A stretch of 64,000 nucleotides of DNA from Bradyrhizobium sp. CCGUVB1N3. Lineage in GTDB: Bacteria; Pseudomonadota; Alphaproteobacteria; Rhizobiales; Xanthobacteraceae. The stretch's first letter is position 1; every line of letters begins with the position of its first letter. The stretch covers positions 1,240,001-1,304,000 of the forward strand of contig NZ_JANADR010000001.1 of the NCBI RefSeq assembly GCF_024199925.1, written 5' to 3'. Made by a program: the position numbers and the translations under genes. Positions 19,432 to 30,009 of the stretch are shown here, one piece after another. The notes under the pieces were generated by a model. The model saw only the letters and a list, made by a program, of their open reading frames with translations. It was not told where the DNA came from and did no database searches.

Positions 19432-20286
19432 ATGACCCCTTCCCGCGACATTTCCCGCCTGATCGAGATCATGGCGACGCTGCGCACGCCGGTCACTGGC
19501 TGCCCCTGGGACCTCGAGCAGAATTTTGCGACGATTGCGCCCTACACGATCGAGGAGGCCTACGAGGTCGCCGATGCGATCACGCGCGGCGATTTCGACG
19601 ACCTTCGCGAGGAGCTCGGCGATCTCCTCCTCCAGGTCGTCTATCACGCGCGCATGGCGGAGGAAGAGAATGCGTTTGCGTTCGGTGATGTGGTCGAGGC
19701 GATCACGCGGAAGATGATCCGCCGCCACCCGCACGTCTTTGCCGACAAGGACGGCAACATCCAGCCTGCCGGCGTCAAGAGCGCGTGGGAGCGCATCAAG
19801 GCCGAGGAGAAGGCCGAGCGCGCCGCGCGCCGGCCGCCGGAGGAGACGCTGCACAAATCGCTGCTGGCAAGCGTCAAGGCCGGCCTGCCTGCGCTGACGC
19901 GCGCGATGGCGTTGCAGAGCAAGGCCTCCACCGTCGGCTTCGACTGGAACGACCCGCGCGCGGTGCTGAAGAAGATCCGCGAGGAAGCCGACGAGATCGA
20001 GGCCGCGCTCGACCGCAACGACAGCCGGGAGCTGGCCGAGGAAACCGGCGATCTCCTGTTCGCCCTCGTCAATCTCGCCCGCCATGTCGACGCGGATCCG
20101 GAGACCGCGCTGCGCGCGACCAACGCAAAGTTCGAGCGCCGCTTTGCCTACATCGAGCGTGCGCTCGAGACGCAGGGGCGCACGCTGGAGCATGCCTCGC
20201 TGGAAGAGATGGACGCGCTGTGGAATGCCGCGAAGGCGGAGGAGAGGTCTGCAACGGCAGAGAGAAGCCAACAAGCGCGCGGGTAA
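19432..20286 (+). CDS. mazG: Nucleoside triphosphate pyrophosphohydrolase MazG
   Basis: 284-aa all-helical enzyme that hydrolyses (d)NTPs to the monophosphate and pyrophosphate, helping clear aberrant nucleotides. Two MazG domains are visible. The first has CPWDLEQNFATIAPYTIEEAYEVADAI and LREELGDLLLQVVYHARMAEE, with the magnesium-binding EExxE...ExxD pattern. The second has KKIREEADEIEAAL and ELAEETGDLLFALVNLARHV. The start ATG at 19432 follows AAGGAGA. It is divergent from queC with about 125 bp between starts, and convergent with hflX. Confidence 0.93.
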   Translation: MTPSRDISRLIEIMATLRTPVTGCPWDLEQNFATIAPYTIEEAYEVADAITRGDFDDLREELGDLLLQVVYHARMAEEENAFAFGDVVEAITRKMIRRHPHVFADKDGNIQPAGVKSAWERIKAEEKAERAARRPPEETLHKSLLASVKAGLPALTRAMALQSKASTVGFDWNDPRAVLKKIREEADEIEAALDRNDSRELAEETGDLLFALVNLARHVDADPETALRATNAKFERRFAYIERALETQGRTLEHASLEEMDALWNAAKAEERSATAERSQQARG

Positions 20287-20290
20287 CTCC

Positions 20291-20411
20291 GCCGTCGTCC
20301 TGGCGAAGGCCAGGACCCAATATTGCGGAATCTATCGACGAATCGACGCGGCCAGTACCGCGCACCAAACCACGTCCTGGGGTAATGGGTCCTGGCTTTC
20401 GCCAGGACGGC
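20291..20411. repeat. REP-like inverted repeat between mazG and hflX
   Basis: The left arm (20291-20319, containing GTCCTGGCGAAGGCCAGGACC) and the right arm (20386-20411, containing GGTCCTGGCTTTCGCCAGGAC) are inverted copies separated by about 66 bp. Each arm is itself a small hairpin. The element fills the space between the convergent mazG and hflX genes and may act as a two-way terminator or RNA-stabilising structure. Confidence 0.75.
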
Positions 20412-20426
20412 CCCCGCTATTTGGCG

Positions 20427-21809
20427 TTACGCGGCGTGATGCGGCACGGCGTCGAAGCGGTTCACCACGATGTCCCGCTTGGTTTCGTCCACCCGCACGG
20501 TCATGTCGAAGCGGCCGTCGTTCAGCTCTTTCGCCAGCACTTCGGAATTGCGATGCAGCCAGGAGATGCCGGCGCCGTCGGCGGCGTCGATGGAGAGATC
20601 GAGCGTGGTGCGCTTTGCCGCCAGCCGCTCTTCGATCGCAGCAAGCAGCGCGTCGATCCCCTCGCCTGACACAGCCGAGACCAACATCGCGGGATGATCC
20701 GATGGCCTGCGCGCGGCGATGTTCACGAGCTCCTCGCGTTGCTCGGAATCAAACCGGTCGACCTTGTTCCAGACCTCGATGATGCGCCCGGAATCGTCGG
20801 GATTGATGCCGAGCTGGCGCAGCACGGCGTCGACGTCGCTCTGCTGCGCCTCCGCGTCCTCATGCGCGATGTCGCGGACATGCAGGATGACGTCGGCCTC
20901 CAGCACCTCCTCCAGCGTGGCGCGGAACGCCGCCACGAGCTGGGTCGGCAGGTTGGAGATGAAGCCGACGGTGTCCGACAGCATGGCCTTGCCGCCATGC
21001 GGCAGGTTGAGCGCGCGCAAGGTCGGATCGAGCGTCGCAAACAGCATGTCGGCAGCCTGCACGTCGGCGCGCGTCAGGCGGTTGAACAGCGTCGACTTGC
21101 CGGCATTGGTGTAGCCGACCAGCGCCACCACGCGATACGGCACGCGCTGGCGGCCGGCGCGGTGCAGGCGCCGCGTCGCCTGCACCTTCTTCAATTCGTT
21201 CTCGAGCCGCGAGATGCGCTCGGAGATCAGCCGCCGGTCCGCCTCGATCTGTGTCTCGCCGGGACCACCCATGAAACCGAAGCCGCCACGCTGGCGCTCC
21301 AGATGGGTCCACGAGCGCACCAGGCGCGAGCGCTGGTAGTTGAGATGCGCGAGCTCGACCTGAAGCGCGCCCTCCTTCGTCTTGGCGCGGCGGCCGAAGA
21401 TCTCCAGGATCAGTCCGGTGCGGTCGAGCACCTTGGCGTTCCAGGCCTTCTCGAGATTGCGCTGCTGGATCGGCGAGAGCGCACAGTCCATCACCACGAG
21501 CTCGACCTCGAGGCTCTTGATCAGCCCGGAGATCTCCTCGACCTTGCCCTTGCCGAGATAGGTCGCGGGGCGGATCTGGCTGATCGGCGCGACCAGCGCG
21601 TCGGCGATCACGAGGTCGATGGCGCGCGCAAGGCCTGCGGCTTCTTCGAGCCGCGCCTCGGCATTGCGCAGGACATGGCTTTCCGATTGCGCGTCGGCGC
21701 CGCCGGCGCGCACACGCATATAAGGGCCGATGACGATCACCCGCCCTGTCTGTCCAGCCCCTGCCGACCGCGGACGGTCGGCCCCCCCGTCAAAATTCCG
21801 GGGTTCCAA
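20427..21809 (-). CDS. hflX: GTPase HflX
   Basis: 460-aa ribosome-associated GTPase of the Obg-HflX superfamily that splits stalled 70S ribosomes under stress. The N-terminal HflX domain (IRPATYLGKGKVEEI, DCALSPIQQRNLEKAWNAKVLDRTGLILEIF) is followed by the long helical segment GGPGETQIEADRRLI and the G domain: G1 ALVGYTNAGKSTLFNRLT (Lys238), G3 SDTVGFISNLP and G4 EVWNKVDRFD. The start is a TTG at 21809 with GAGAG eight bases upstream; homologues often begin with the same EPRNFD sequence. It lies 11 bp downstream of hfq. Confidence 0.94.
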   Translation of the reverse strand: MEPRNFDGGADRPRSAGAGQTGRVIVIGPYMRVRAGGADAQSESHVLRNAEARLEEAAGLARAIDLVIADALVAPISQIRPATYLGKGKVEEISGLIKSLEVELVVMDCALSPIQQRNLEKAWNAKVLDRTGLILEIFGRRAKTKEGALQVELAHLNYQRSRLVRSWTHLERQRGGFGFMGGPGETQIEADRRLISERISRLENELKKVQATRRLHRAGRQRVPYRVVALVGYTNAGKSTLFNRLTRADVQAADMLFATLDPTLRALNLPHGGKAMLSDTVGFISNLPTQLVAAFRATLEEVLEADVILHVRDIAHEDAEAQQSDVDAVLRQLGINPDDSGRIIEVWNKVDRFDSEQREELVNIAARRPSDHPAMLVSAVSGEGIDALLAAIEERLAAKRTTLDLSIDAADGAGISWLHRNSEVLAKELNDGRFDMTVRVDETKRDIVVNRFDAVPHHAA

Positions 21810-21820
21810 TCAGATCACTC

Positions 21821-22069
21821 TCAAGCCGGCTGATCCTCGCCGCCTTCGAACAGCTGGATCGGAGCACCGGGCATGATGGTCGAGATCGCATGCTTATAGA
21901 CGAGCTGCGAGTGACCGTCGCGCCGAAGCAGCAGACAGAAATTGTCGAACCAGGTCACAATTCCCTGCAGCTTGACCCCGTTGACCAGAAAGATCGTCAG
22001 TGGCGTCTTGGTTTTGCGAACGTGATTAAGGAAGGTGTCTTGTAGGTTTTGTGCGCGGTCTGCCGCCAT
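21821..22069 (-). CDS. hfq: RNA chaperone Hfq
   Basis: 82-aa Sm-like protein that forms a hexameric ring and pairs small RNAs with mRNAs. In rhizobia it is linked to nitrogen-fixation gene control. The Sm1 motif ([39 protein letters not shown]) and the Sm2 motif ([13 protein letters not shown], the family YKHA signature) are complete. The short C-terminal tail is usual for alphaproteobacteria. The 270 bp upstream, between hfq and ntrX, hold its own promoter region and a CCTCCGGAGG palindrome near 22190; I found no extra gene. Confidence 0.97.
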   Translation of the reverse strand: MAADRAQNLQDTFLNHVRKTKTPLTIFLVNGVKLQGIVTWFDNFCLLLRRDGHSQLVYKHAISTIMPGAPIQLFEGGEDQPA

Positions 22070-22339
22070 TGTTGTTATCTCGCTTTGAGTTTCTTGTTGT
22101 TTGGATAGTCCGACCGGTTGCTGCCCTCATTTGAAGATACGGTTTTGAGATGCGGGGCCTCTCCCGGTTGCCGTCCCTCATGAGATCCCCCTCCGGAGGC
22201 GCGGCGGTACGATTAGAAGACAGGTACGCTTATTAGGCAAGCCGCTTCCCGCGGCAGCCCGCATCCAAATCCTCCGAAAAACTACGGAAATCGATGATTT
22301 TCCTCTGATATTATGAACGTGTGGTCGATCGGGCGCGGC

Positions 22340-23710
22340 TCAGCCGACGCCGAGCGCCTTCAACTTCCGGTGTAGTGCCGAACGCTCCATGCCAACGAAC
22401 TCCGCCGTACGAGAAATATTTCCTGAAAAACGACTGATCTGGGCAATCAAATAGTCGCGCTCGAACACTTCGCGCGCCTCGCGCAGCGGCAGGCCCATGA
22501 TGTGCTCGCCATTGTTGCTGGTCGGCATTGCCGGGACCATCGAGCCGACGTCCTGCGGCAGCATGTCGGCGGTGATGATCACCTCCGGCCCGCCGGCGGC
22601 GAGAATCATGACTCTCTCAACGTTGTTGCGGAGCTGACGGACGTTGCCGGGCCAGACGTGGGACTGGAGCACCGCCATCGCGTCCTGGCCGATCTGGCGC
22701 TTGGGCAGCCCCGTGGCAGCCGAGATCTGGTCCATGAAATAGTCGATCAGTTCCGGAATGTCCTCGCGCCGTTCGGAGAGCGCGGGCACGCGGATCGGGA
22801 CCACCGAGAGGCGGTGATAAAGATCCTCGCGGAAAGTGCCGGCTGCGATCTCCTCCTCGAGGTTGCGGGCGGTCGAGGAGATGATGCGGACGTCGACCTG
22901 CACCTTGCCGGTACCGCCGACGCGCTGGAACGACTGCTCGACCAGGACCCGCAGAATCTTGTTCTGGGTCTCGCGCGGCATGTCGGCGATCTCGTCGATG
23001 AACAACGTGCCGCCATGAGCTTCTTCGAGCGCGCCCGGTTTGCGCGGCTGCTCGCCATTGGACTGCTCGACGCCGAACAGCTCGTGCTCCATCCGCTCCG
23101 GCGTGATCGCCGCCGCATTGATCACGACGAAGGGCCCGTCGGCGCGGCCCGAGGCCGCATGCAGCGTACGTGCAGCCAATTCCTTCCCGGCGCCGGCGGG
23201 GCCGACGATCAGGATGCGGCTATTGGCCTTGGCCGCCCGCTCGATGGTCTGGCGGAGCTGGTTCATGCTGGGCGAGCGGCCGACGAGCTGGCTCGCGGTT
23301 GGAGCGAGCTGCTTGAGCTCCCTCACCTCGCGCTTGAGCCGCGAGTTTTCCAGCGCGCGCGTGGCCACCAGGATCAGGCGGTCCGCCTTGAACGGCTTCT
23401 CGATGAAATCATAGGCGCCGCGCTTGATCGCGGCGACCGCGGTTTCGATGTTGCCGTGACCGGAGATCATGACGACCGGCAGGTCGACATTGTCCTTCTT
23501 GACCTGCTCGAGCAGTTGCAGGCCGTCGAGCTTGGAGCCTTGCAGCCAGATGTCGAGGAACACCAGATGCGGCCTGCGATTGGCGATCTCCGCAAGGGCA
23601 GAGTCGCTGTCCCGCGCAGTCCTGGTGACGAACCCCTCGTCTTCCAAAATGCCCGCGACGAGATCCCGAATATCGGCCTCATCATCGACAATCAGAATTT
23701 CATTTGCCAT
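22340..23710 (-). CDS. ntrX: Nitrogen response regulator NtrX
   Basis: 456-aa response regulator partnered with NtrY. The receiver domain has the phosphoacceptor Asp53 (LVFLDIWLQGSKLDG). The AAA+ domain follows (GPAGAGKELAARTLH, GGTLFIDEIADMP), then a C-terminal Fis-type HTH (GNISRTAEFVGMERSALHRKLKALGVG). The loop that in sigma-54 activators reads GAFTGA is replaced here (ELFGVEQSNGEQPRKPGALEEA), as is usual for NtrX, so activation of sigma-54 RNA polymerase is not expected. It starts 17 bp after ntrY ends. Confidence 0.95.
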   Translation of the reverse strand: MANEILIVDDEADIRDLVAGILEDEGFVTRTARDSDSALAEIANRRPHLVFLDIWLQGSKLDGLQLLEQVKKDNVDLPVVMISGHGNIETAVAAIKRGAYDFIEKPFKADRLILVATRALENSRLKREVRELKQLAPTASQLVGRSPSMNQLRQTIERAAKANSRILIVGPAGAGKELAARTLHAASGRADGPFVVINAAAITPERMEHELFGVEQSNGEQPRKPGALEEAHGGTLFIDEIADMPRETQNKILRVLVEQSFQRVGGTGKVQVDVRIISSTARNLEEEIAAGTFREDLYHRLSVVPIRVPALSERREDIPELIDYFMDQISAATGLPKRQIGQDAMAVLQSHVWPGNVRQLRNNVERVMILAAGGPEVIITADMLPQDVGSMVPAMPTSNNGEHIMGLPLREAREVFERDYLIAQISRFSGNISRTAEFVGMERSALHRKLKALGVG

Positions 23711-23727
23711 GGGTCGCGCCCGCTCTG

Positions 23728-26103
23728 TCAGTTGCCTGTTGAGGCTTCGATTCTTGTTGCATCATTAGTCGTTTCTGCCGGCTGTTTGGTTTCGACGGCC
23801 GGCGTGTTTGAATTCGGTTCTCTGGCTGTTCCTCGGGCCTTTTGAGCCGCGTCCTTCGCCTCGACGGTGTTGGCATGGCCCGAGATCGCAAAACGCATCC
23901 GCATCCAGGCGCCGCGCTGGCCCTGCCGGAAGTCGGAGGCGTCCTTCAACTCGATGCGCCCGCCATGGTCTTCGAGGACGCGGCCGACGATCGCAAGCCC
24001 GAGGCCCGTGCCCTTGGCCCGAGTTGTCACATACGGCTCAAGGAGCCGCGAGCGCGCGACCTTGGGCAGGCCGATACCGTTGTCGACGACGTCGATCAAC
24101 ACGTCCTGGGCCTCGCGCGAGACCACGACATCGATGCGGCCCTTTCCGCCATCCTTGCCGAGTTCCTCCGGCGGGACCTGCTCGATCGCTTCCGTCGCGT
24201 TCTTGACGATGTTGGTGACGGCCTGCGAGATCAGCCGGCGGTCGAACTGCGCGCGCAGCGGGTCTTCCTTGAAAGTGGTCTCGATGTCGAGCTCGGGATG
24301 CGCGACCTTCATCAAAAACACCGCCTGTCGCACCGTGTCGACGACATCCTCGCCTTCCATCACGGGTTTTGGCATGCGCGCAAAGCGCGAGAACTCGTCA
24401 ACCATCCGTCTGATATCGTCGACCTGGCGCACGATGGTGTCGGTGCACTGGTCGAAGATCGACTTGTCCTTCTCTTCGGTGATGGTCTTGCCGAATTTGC
24501 GGCGGATGCGCTCGGCGGAGAGCTGGATCGGCGTCAACGGGTTCTTGATCTCGTGGGCGATACGGCGGGCCACGTCGCCCCAGGCCGAGGTGCGCTGCGC
24601 CGAGACCAGCTCGGTGATGTCGTCGAGCGTGATGATGTAGCTGTCGCGCGGCTGGCTGGTCTTTTCCGCGCTGACGCGGACCGACAGGTTGCGCTCCTGC
24701 CCGTCGCGCATGATGGTGATCTGGCCCTGTACCAGCCGCTGGGTGCCTTCCCGCGCGCTCTTCATCATGTCGTCGAGCTCGGGCAGCACGTCCGACAAGG
24801 GATGGCCGAGCGTCTCGGACTCGGCGTGGCCGATCAGCTTCTCCGCGGAGCGGTTCAGGATACCGACGCTGCCGGAGGTATCGACGCCGATGATTCCGGC
24901 GGAGGCCGAGGACAGCACGGCCTCGATGAAGCGGCGGCGGCTGTCGATCAGATCGCTGGCGCTGACGAGCTCGTCGCGCTGGCTGCGCAGCTCCTGAGTC
25001 ATCTTGTTGAAGGTCTCGCCGAGCTGGGCAAGATCCCCTTCGGATTTGTGCACGGGGACCTGGACGTGGAGATCGCCGGTCGAAACCGTATGGGCCGCGT
25101 TCATCAGCCGCCTGATCGGCGCAACCAGCCAGTTGGCGAAGTTCAGGCCAATCAGCACCGAGGCCATCAGGATGGTCAGCGCGATCACCGCGAACATCAG
25201 CGCGAAGGCGACCTGGATGCCGAGCCGGCGCGACTCGATCTGGGCATATTCGGCGACGCCCAGCTGTGTCTGCTTGACCTGCGCCACGACGCGAGGATCG
25301 AGCTGACGGGCGACATAGAGGAAGGTGTCGTTGAAGGCGCGGAGCCGGATCACGGCCGCCACGTAATTGTTCTCCGGCAGGACGGCGATTTCCGGCTCGC
25401 TCTCACCGACATTGCTCAGGAAGTCCGGAGCGGGAGGCGAATAGGCGAGCCGGATGCCGGTATCCGCCGATTCCAGGATGTTGGTATCCTTGTCGATGAT
25501 CATCGCGCCCGGCAGGTTCCGGGAGCCGGCGCTCGCCGTCAGCAATTCGCGAAACGACCGCCGGTCCTGGTCATAGAGCGGGCGGGCGTGCGCGATGTCG
25601 TTCGCCATTCCCAGAATGTCACCGCGAATGAGCTGCGCATGATCCTGCATATAGGCGAGCGCAATCGTCAGCGAGTTCTGGATCACCTCCTTGGTCGGCC
25701 CGGAGAACAGCCGGTCGAGGCCGCGCTCGATGGTGACGTTGGCGACGATCGCGACCAGCACCGCCGGCAGCACCGCGATCACCGAGAACAGTCCCACGAT
25801 CTGGAAATGCAGCCGCGCTGCCGCCCGCCCCCTCCGGCGCGCCTGGATCATCTGCCAGATCTCGTGGACGATGATGCCGACGAGGAGCAGGATGGTGCCG
25901 GCATTGATCATCAGGAACGACCTGACAACATCGGGCGTCGGCTCGATGCGGGTCAGCCCGGTCAGGACGACAAAGGTCAGGAACGCCGAGAGCAGCGCCA
26001 GCACGACCGCGAACGCCGCCAGCCAGCGGCGTGGCGACCAGCGCCGGGCTTCTGCGGCTGGAGACGTCTCAAAGGCTGCGGCCGAGGTATCTGCGCTGGT
26101 CAT
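23728..26103 (-). CDS. ntrY: Sensor histidine kinase NtrY
   Basis: 791-aa membrane-bound kinase. Three hydrophobic helices lie within the first 110 residues, then a periplasmic sensor region, and another helix near residue 300. HAMP (NWLVAPIRRLMNAAHTVSTGDL), PAS (AGIIGVDTSGSVGILNRSAEKLIG) and HisKA with His517 ([20 protein letters not shown]) follow, and the ATPase domain has GNGIGLPKVARSRLLEPYVTTRAKGTGLGLAI-type boxes (G1/G2). The C-terminus is a low-complexity tail rich in Thr, Glu and Lys. NtrYX controls nitrate and oxygen or redox responses in this group. The 200-bp gap to ntrC suggests a separate promoter as well as readthrough. Confidence 0.95.
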   Translation of the reverse strand: MTSADTSAAAFETSPAAEARRWSPRRWLAAFAVVLALLSAFLTFVVLTGLTRIEPTPDVVRSFLMINAGTILLLVGIIVHEIWQMIQARRRGRAAARLHFQIVGLFSVIAVLPAVLVAIVANVTIERGLDRLFSGPTKEVIQNSLTIALAYMQDHAQLIRGDILGMANDIAHARPLYDQDRRSFRELLTASAGSRNLPGAMIIDKDTNILESADTGIRLAYSPPAPDFLSNVGESEPEIAVLPENNYVAAVIRLRAFNDTFLYVARQLDPRVVAQVKQTQLGVAEYAQIESRRLGIQVAFALMFAVIALTILMASVLIGLNFANWLVAPIRRLMNAAHTVSTGDLHVQVPVHKSEGDLAQLGETFNKMTQELRSQRDELVSASDLIDSRRRFIEAVLSSASAGIIGVDTSGSVGILNRSAEKLIGHAESETLGHPLSDVLPELDDMMKSAREGTQRLVQGQITIMRDGQERNLSVRVSAEKTSQPRDSYIITLDDITELVSAQRTSAWGDVARRIAHEIKNPLTPIQLSAERIRRKFGKTITEEKDKSIFDQCTDTIVRQVDDIRRMVDEFSRFARMPKPVMEGEDVVDTVRQAVFLMKVAHPELDIETTFKEDPLRAQFDRRLISQAVTNIVKNATEAIEQVPPEELGKDGGKGRIDVVVSREAQDVLIDVVDNGIGLPKVARSRLLEPYVTTRAKGTGLGLAIVGRVLEDHGGRIELKDASDFRQGQRGAWMRMRFAISGHANTVEAKDAAQKARGTAREPNSNTPAVETKQPAETTNDATRIEASTGN

Positions 26104-26252
26104 TCCGGCAATGGTGATGCTGAAAGCGGGATCCGTGGATCACGGATACTGATGCATACATATCACATTGTTGCCGAATTGCGACAATTCCGCGGCGTCC
26201 CGACCGCGGCGGACGGGCGCATCCACAGGGGCTGGGCCCTGGCACGCACAAT

Positions 26253-26294
26253 TGTCGTTCCGGGTTCGCCTCTGCGAGGCGCCCCGGAATGACA
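26253..26294. repeat. Short REP-like hairpin between ntrC and ntrY
   Basis: The imperfect inverted repeat TGTCGTTCCGGG...CCCCGGAATGACA encloses GCCTCTGCGAGGC. It resembles the TCATTCCGGGG ends of the element at 34310-34410. It lies between the ntrC stop and the ntrY start, which are co-directional, so it may weaken readthrough from ntrBC into ntrYX. Confidence 0.6.
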
Positions 26295-26304
26295 TCGAAG
26301 GAGA

Positions 26305-27753
26305 CTAGCCGCCGCTCCGGTACACCTGGATATCCAGATCCCGGATCTTCTTGCGCAGCGTGTTGCGGTTCAGACCGAGCAGGTCAGCGGCGCGGATCTG
26401 GTTGCCGCGGGTGGCGGCAAGCGCAGCCGTGAGCAGCGGGACCTCGATCTCCTTGAGGATGCGGTGATAGAGGCCGGGCGGCGGCATGCCGTTGGGGAAA
26501 CCCTGGAAGTGCGTGGACAGATACGCCTCCACGGCCCCGCCGAGATTGTCGACGCCCTGCTGGACGGCGGCACCCGGGCTGACCGAGGGCGGCGCAAGCT
26601 CACCATCGATGACGGACGACGTGATGACGTCCTGCGGATAGAGTGCAGCGAGGCGCCGTGCGAGGTTTTCCAGCTCGCGCACGTTGCCGGGCCAGCGATG
26701 CTGCTTCAGCCGTTCCAGCGCCAGCGCGTCGAGCTTCTTGGGCGGCAGGCCGTCCTTCTCGGCGAGCGCAAAGAAGTGGCGCACCAGATCAGGCAGATCC
26801 TCGATGCGTTCGCGCAGGGGGGGCAGCCGCAGCGGCACGACGTTGAGTCGGAAGAACAGGTCCTCGCGGAACAGCCCCTGCTGGATCAGGACGCGCAGGT
26901 CCTTGTTGGAGGCCGCGACGATGCGCACGTCGGTCTTGATCGGGGTGCGGCCGCCGACGGTGGTGTATTCGCCCTGCTGGAGCACGCGCAACAGGCGCGT
27001 CTGTGCTTCCATCGGCATGTCGCCGATCTCGTCGAGGAACAGCGTTCCGCCTTCGGCCTGCTCGAAGCGGCCGGACGCACGGGTGTTGGCGCCGGTGAAC
27101 GCGCCGCGCTCATGGCCGAACAGTTCGGATTCAATGAGGTCGCGCGGGATCGCGGCCATGTTGACGGCGACGAACGGACCGTTGCGGCGCTTGCCGTAGT
27201 CGTGGAGCGCCCGTGCCACCAGCTCCTTGCCGGTACCGGACTCGCCCGTGATCATCACGGTGAGGTCGGTCTGCATGAGGCGCGCGAGTACGCGGTAGAT
27301 CTCCTGCATCGCCGGCGAGCGGCCGACCAGCGGGATCGCCTCCATCTCCGCATCTTCGTCCGGGCTCGAGGTCCGCTCCTTCGGCTCGGCCAGCGCCCGC
27401 CCGACGATCGCGATCAGCTCCTTCAGGTCGAAGGGTTTTGGCAGATATTCGTAAGCCCCGCGCTCGGAAGCTCGGATCGCGGTCATGAACGTGTTCTGCG
27501 CGCTCATCACGATGACCGGCAGATTCGGCCGCATCTTCTTGATGCGCGGCAACAGGTCGAAGGCGTTTTCATCCGGCATCACCACGTCGGTGATGACGAG
27601 ATCGCCCTCGCCCTGGCTGACCCAGCGCCACAGCGTGGCGGCGTTGCCGGTCAGCCTGACTTCGTACCCTGCCCGGGACAGAGCCTGATTAAGAACCGTG
27701 CGGATGGCGGTATCGTCATCAGCAACGAGAATGCTACCTGCGGGCATATTCAA
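26305..27753 (-). CDS. ntrC: Nitrogen regulator NtrC (NRI)
   Basis: 482-aa sigma-54 enhancer-binding protein. The receiver domain has Asp56 ([14 protein letters not shown]). The AAA+ domain has Walker [16 protein letters not shown], the intact sigma-54 contact loop [19 protein letters not shown] and Walker [14 protein letters not shown]. It ends with a Fis-type HTH ([26 protein letters not shown]). Phosphorylated by NtrB at low nitrogen, it activates nitrogen assimilation genes. It follows ntrB by 3 bp. Two GCAC-N7-GTGC sites in this window are candidates for its binding. Confidence 0.97.
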   Translation of the reverse strand: MNMPAGSILVADDDTAIRTVLNQALSRAGYEVRLTGNAATLWRWVSQGEGDLVITDVVMPDENAFDLLPRIKKMRPNLPVIVMSAQNTFMTAIRASERGAYEYLPKPFDLKELIAIVGRALAEPKERTSSPDEDAEMEAIPLVGRSPAMQEIYRVLARLMQTDLTVMITGESGTGKELVARALHDYGKRRNGPFVAVNMAAIPRDLIESELFGHERGAFTGANTRASGRFEQAEGGTLFLDEIGDMPMEAQTRLLRVLQQGEYTTVGGRTPIKTDVRIVAASNKDLRVLIQQGLFREDLFFRLNVVPLRLPPLRERIEDLPDLVRHFFALAEKDGLPPKKLDALALERLKQHRWPGNVRELENLARRLAALYPQDVITSSVIDGELAPPSVSPGAAVQQGVDNLGGAVEAYLSTHFQGFPNGMPPPGLYHRILKEIEVPLLTAALAATRGNQIRAADLLGLNRNTLRKKIRDLDIQVYRSGG

Positions 27754-27756
27754 TCC

Positions 27757-28932
27757 TCATTTTGCCCCCTGTGACGCAGGCGACGGCTTCCCGGCAGAGT
27801 CGGCGCGACTGCTATGATCGGCGTGTTTGATGGAGGTCGAGTACATCGGCATCAGCACGCGGAAGGTGGTCTTGCGCGGCTGAGACTCGCATTCGATGAT
27901 GCCGCCGTGGTCCCCGACGATTTTTGCGACCAGCGCCAAGCCGAGACCGCTGCCGGTCTGCTTGGTGGTCACGAAGGGATCGAACAGGTTCGGCAGAAGA
28001 TCGTCCGGCACGCCCGGTCCGTTGTCCTTGACGCAGAATTCGAGCGGCAGGGATACCCGGGATTTTTGACCGGGCACTGACAGGCGCACGCCGGGACGGA
28101 AGGCGGTGGTGAGCTGGATCTCGGCGTCGGGCACGTCGATCAGGGCTTCCGCAGCGTTCTTCACGAGGTTGAGGAACACCTGGATGAGCTGGTCCTGGTT
28201 CGCGAGCACCGGCGGCAGTGAGGGATCGTAGTCCTCGACGAAGCGGATGTTGCGGGCAAAGCCGGATTGCGCGAGCCGCTTTACGTGGTCGAGCACGGAA
28301 TGGATGTTGACCGGACCGCGCACGACCGGCCGTTCGTCGCCGAACACTTCCATGCGGTCGACCAGCGTAACGATGCGGTCGGCCTCGTCGCAGATCAGCC
28401 GCGTCAGCATGCGATCTTCCGAGGAAGCCTGCTGCTCGAGGAGTTGAGCCGCGCCGCGGATGCCGGAGAGCGGGTTTTTGATCTCATGCGCGAGCATCGC
28501 GGCGAGCGCGATCACCGAGCGCGCGGCGCTGCGATGAGTGAGCTGGCGGTCCATCTTGTCGGCGATGGTGCGCTCCTGGAGCATCACCACGATGTAGCCG
28601 GGCCGCTCGGTGAGAGGAGCGACATGCAGATCGACCTGGCGGTCGCCGCCCATGCGCGGGGTGCCCAGATCGACCTTGTATTCGTTGATCGGTGAATTCG
28701 ACGAGCGCACCTGGTCGATCAATGCCAGGAGCGGGCTGCCGAACGGCACCAGCTCCTTCAGCGACTGGCGCTTCAGGAACTGGGTCGAGATCTCGAAGAA
28801 CGCCTCCGTCGCGATATTGGCGTCGATGATCTTGCCGTCCGGCCCGATCAGCAGCACTGGATTGGGCAGCGCGTCGAGGATTGCATCGCCGTTTGACGGA
28901 AGCGGACGACGATGTTCAGCGGCTGAGCTCAT
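27757..28932 (-). CDS. ntrB: Nitrogen regulation histidine kinase/phosphatase NtrB (NRII)
   Basis: 391-aa soluble kinase with no membrane segment. A PAS domain is near the N-terminus ([32 protein letters not shown]). HisKA holds His149 ([21 protein letters not shown]) and the ATPase domain has [37 protein letters not shown]. It phosphorylates or dephosphorylates NtrC according to PII status. I chose the ATG at 28932, which overlaps the dusB stop as ATGA and has GGAG nine bases upstream; an ATG at 28947 is also in frame. Confidence 0.95.
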   Translation of the reverse strand: MSSAAEHRRPLPSNGDAILDALPNPVLLIGPDGKIIDANIATEAFFEISTQFLKRQSLKELVPFGSPLLALIDQVRSSNSPINEYKVDLGTPRMGGDRQVDLHVAPLTERPGYIVVMLQERTIADKMDRQLTHRSAARSVIALAAMLAHEIKNPLSGIRGAAQLLEQQASSEDRMLTRLICDEADRIVTLVDRMEVFGDERPVVRGPVNIHSVLDHVKRLAQSGFARNIRFVEDYDPSLPPVLANQDQLIQVFLNLVKNAAEALIDVPDAEIQLTTAFRPGVRLSVPGQKSRVSLPLEFCVKDNGPGVPDDLLPNLFDPFVTTKQTGSGLGLALVAKIVGDHGGIIECESQPRKTTFRVLMPMYSTSIKHADHSSRADSAGKPSPASQGAK

Positions 28933-29963
28933 GCAGCAGCGCTCCATGCGAAGTCGTCGAAAGCATCTTGCAGTGAACGGTGAACAGCGCGCGGATCCTC
29001 GGATGTGAGGATGTTCTGGCGCCAGGCCTTCAGCTTCTCGGCGGGCGCGCGGCTGAGATGCGCGGCGACGTCGAGCGCCCAGCCGAGATGCTTGCGCGCG
29101 TGCCTGAGGCCGATGCGCAAGCCATAGAGATCGCAGACGCCCTCATAGAGCGTGCGGACGTAATGGAGTTGCTCGCCGAGCGAAGGTGCTGCCTCTTCCG
29201 CCCCGCCCTGGAGGCGTCGGCCGATCTGACCGGGCAGCCAGGGCTGGCCTTGCGCGCCGCGTCCGATCATGACGGCATCGGCGCCGGAGGCCTCGAGCGC
29301 CGCAATGGCCTTGTCGTAGGAGGTGATATCGCCGTTGACGACCAGCGGAACCGAAATCGCCGCGCGAACGTCGCGCACGGCGTCCCAATCGGCTTCGCCC
29401 TTGTAGAACTGACAGCGCGTGCGGCCATGCACGGTGATGAGCTTGACGCCGGCGCTCTCCGCCCGCCGTGCCAGCTCCGGCGCATTGCGGCTACGGTCGT
29501 CCCAGCCGAGCCGCATCTTCAGCGTGACCGGAACCTTCACGGCCGCGATCGTCGCCTCGATCAGGCGCAAGGCATGGTCGAGGTCGCGCATCAGCGCCGA
29601 GCCGGACTGGCCGCCGGTGACGTGGCGCGCCGGGCAGCCCATGTTGATGTCGATGATGTCGGCGCCTTCCGCTTCCGCGATCCGCGCGCCCTCCGCCATC
29701 CAGTGCGCCTCGCAGCCGGCAAGCTGCACCACATGCGGGCCCAGGCCAGTCGCCTCGCAGCGCAACCGCGACATCCTGTGGCCATTGGCGAGCTCGTCGC
29801 TGGCTGTCATTTCGGACACGACGAGACCGGCCCCAAGCTCCGCGGCCAGCCGCCGGAAGGGGGAATCGGTCACCCCCGACATGGGCGCCAGGAAGACCGG
29901 GTTGGCGACATCAATATCGCCTATTTTCAAGGGCTTAGCGCCTAATCCTACCGGGCCGGTCAC
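28929..29963 (-). CDS. dusB: tRNA-dihydrouridine synthase (DusB/NifR3 type)
   Basis: 344-aa flavoenzyme that reduces uridines in the tRNA D-loop. The TIM-barrel motifs [39 protein letters not shown] (active-site Cys in MGCPA), [37 protein letters not shown] and [12 protein letters not shown] are complete. It starts with GTG at 29963. In many alphaproteobacteria this gene, once called nifR3, is the first of the ntrBC operon; the same arrangement with overlapping ends is seen here. Confidence 0.95.
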   Translation of the reverse strand: MTGPVGLGAKPLKIGDIDVANPVFLAPMSGVTDSPFRRLAAELGAGLVVSEMTASDELANGHRMSRLRCEATGLGPHVVQLAGCEAHWMAEGARIAEAEGADIIDINMGCPARHVTGGQSGSALMRDLDHALRLIEATIAAVKVPVTLKMRLGWDDRSRNAPELARRAESAGVKLITVHGRTRCQFYKGEADWDAVRDVRAAISVPLVVNGDITSYDKAIAALEASGADAVMIGRGAQGQPWLPGQIGRRLQGGAEEAAPSLGEQLHYVRTLYEGVCDLYGLRIGLRHARKHLGWALDVAAHLSRAPAEKLKAWRQNILTSEDPRAVHRSLQDAFDDFAWSAAA

Positions 29964-30009
29964 AGACGTCTCGTCTCAAAGGCGGCGCCTCATCGCGCCT
30001 GCCATGACC

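Noticed and set aside
23842..26292. Plus-strand open frame of 816 codons over ntrY
   Set aside because: Shadow of the ntrY coding strand; no recognisable motif.
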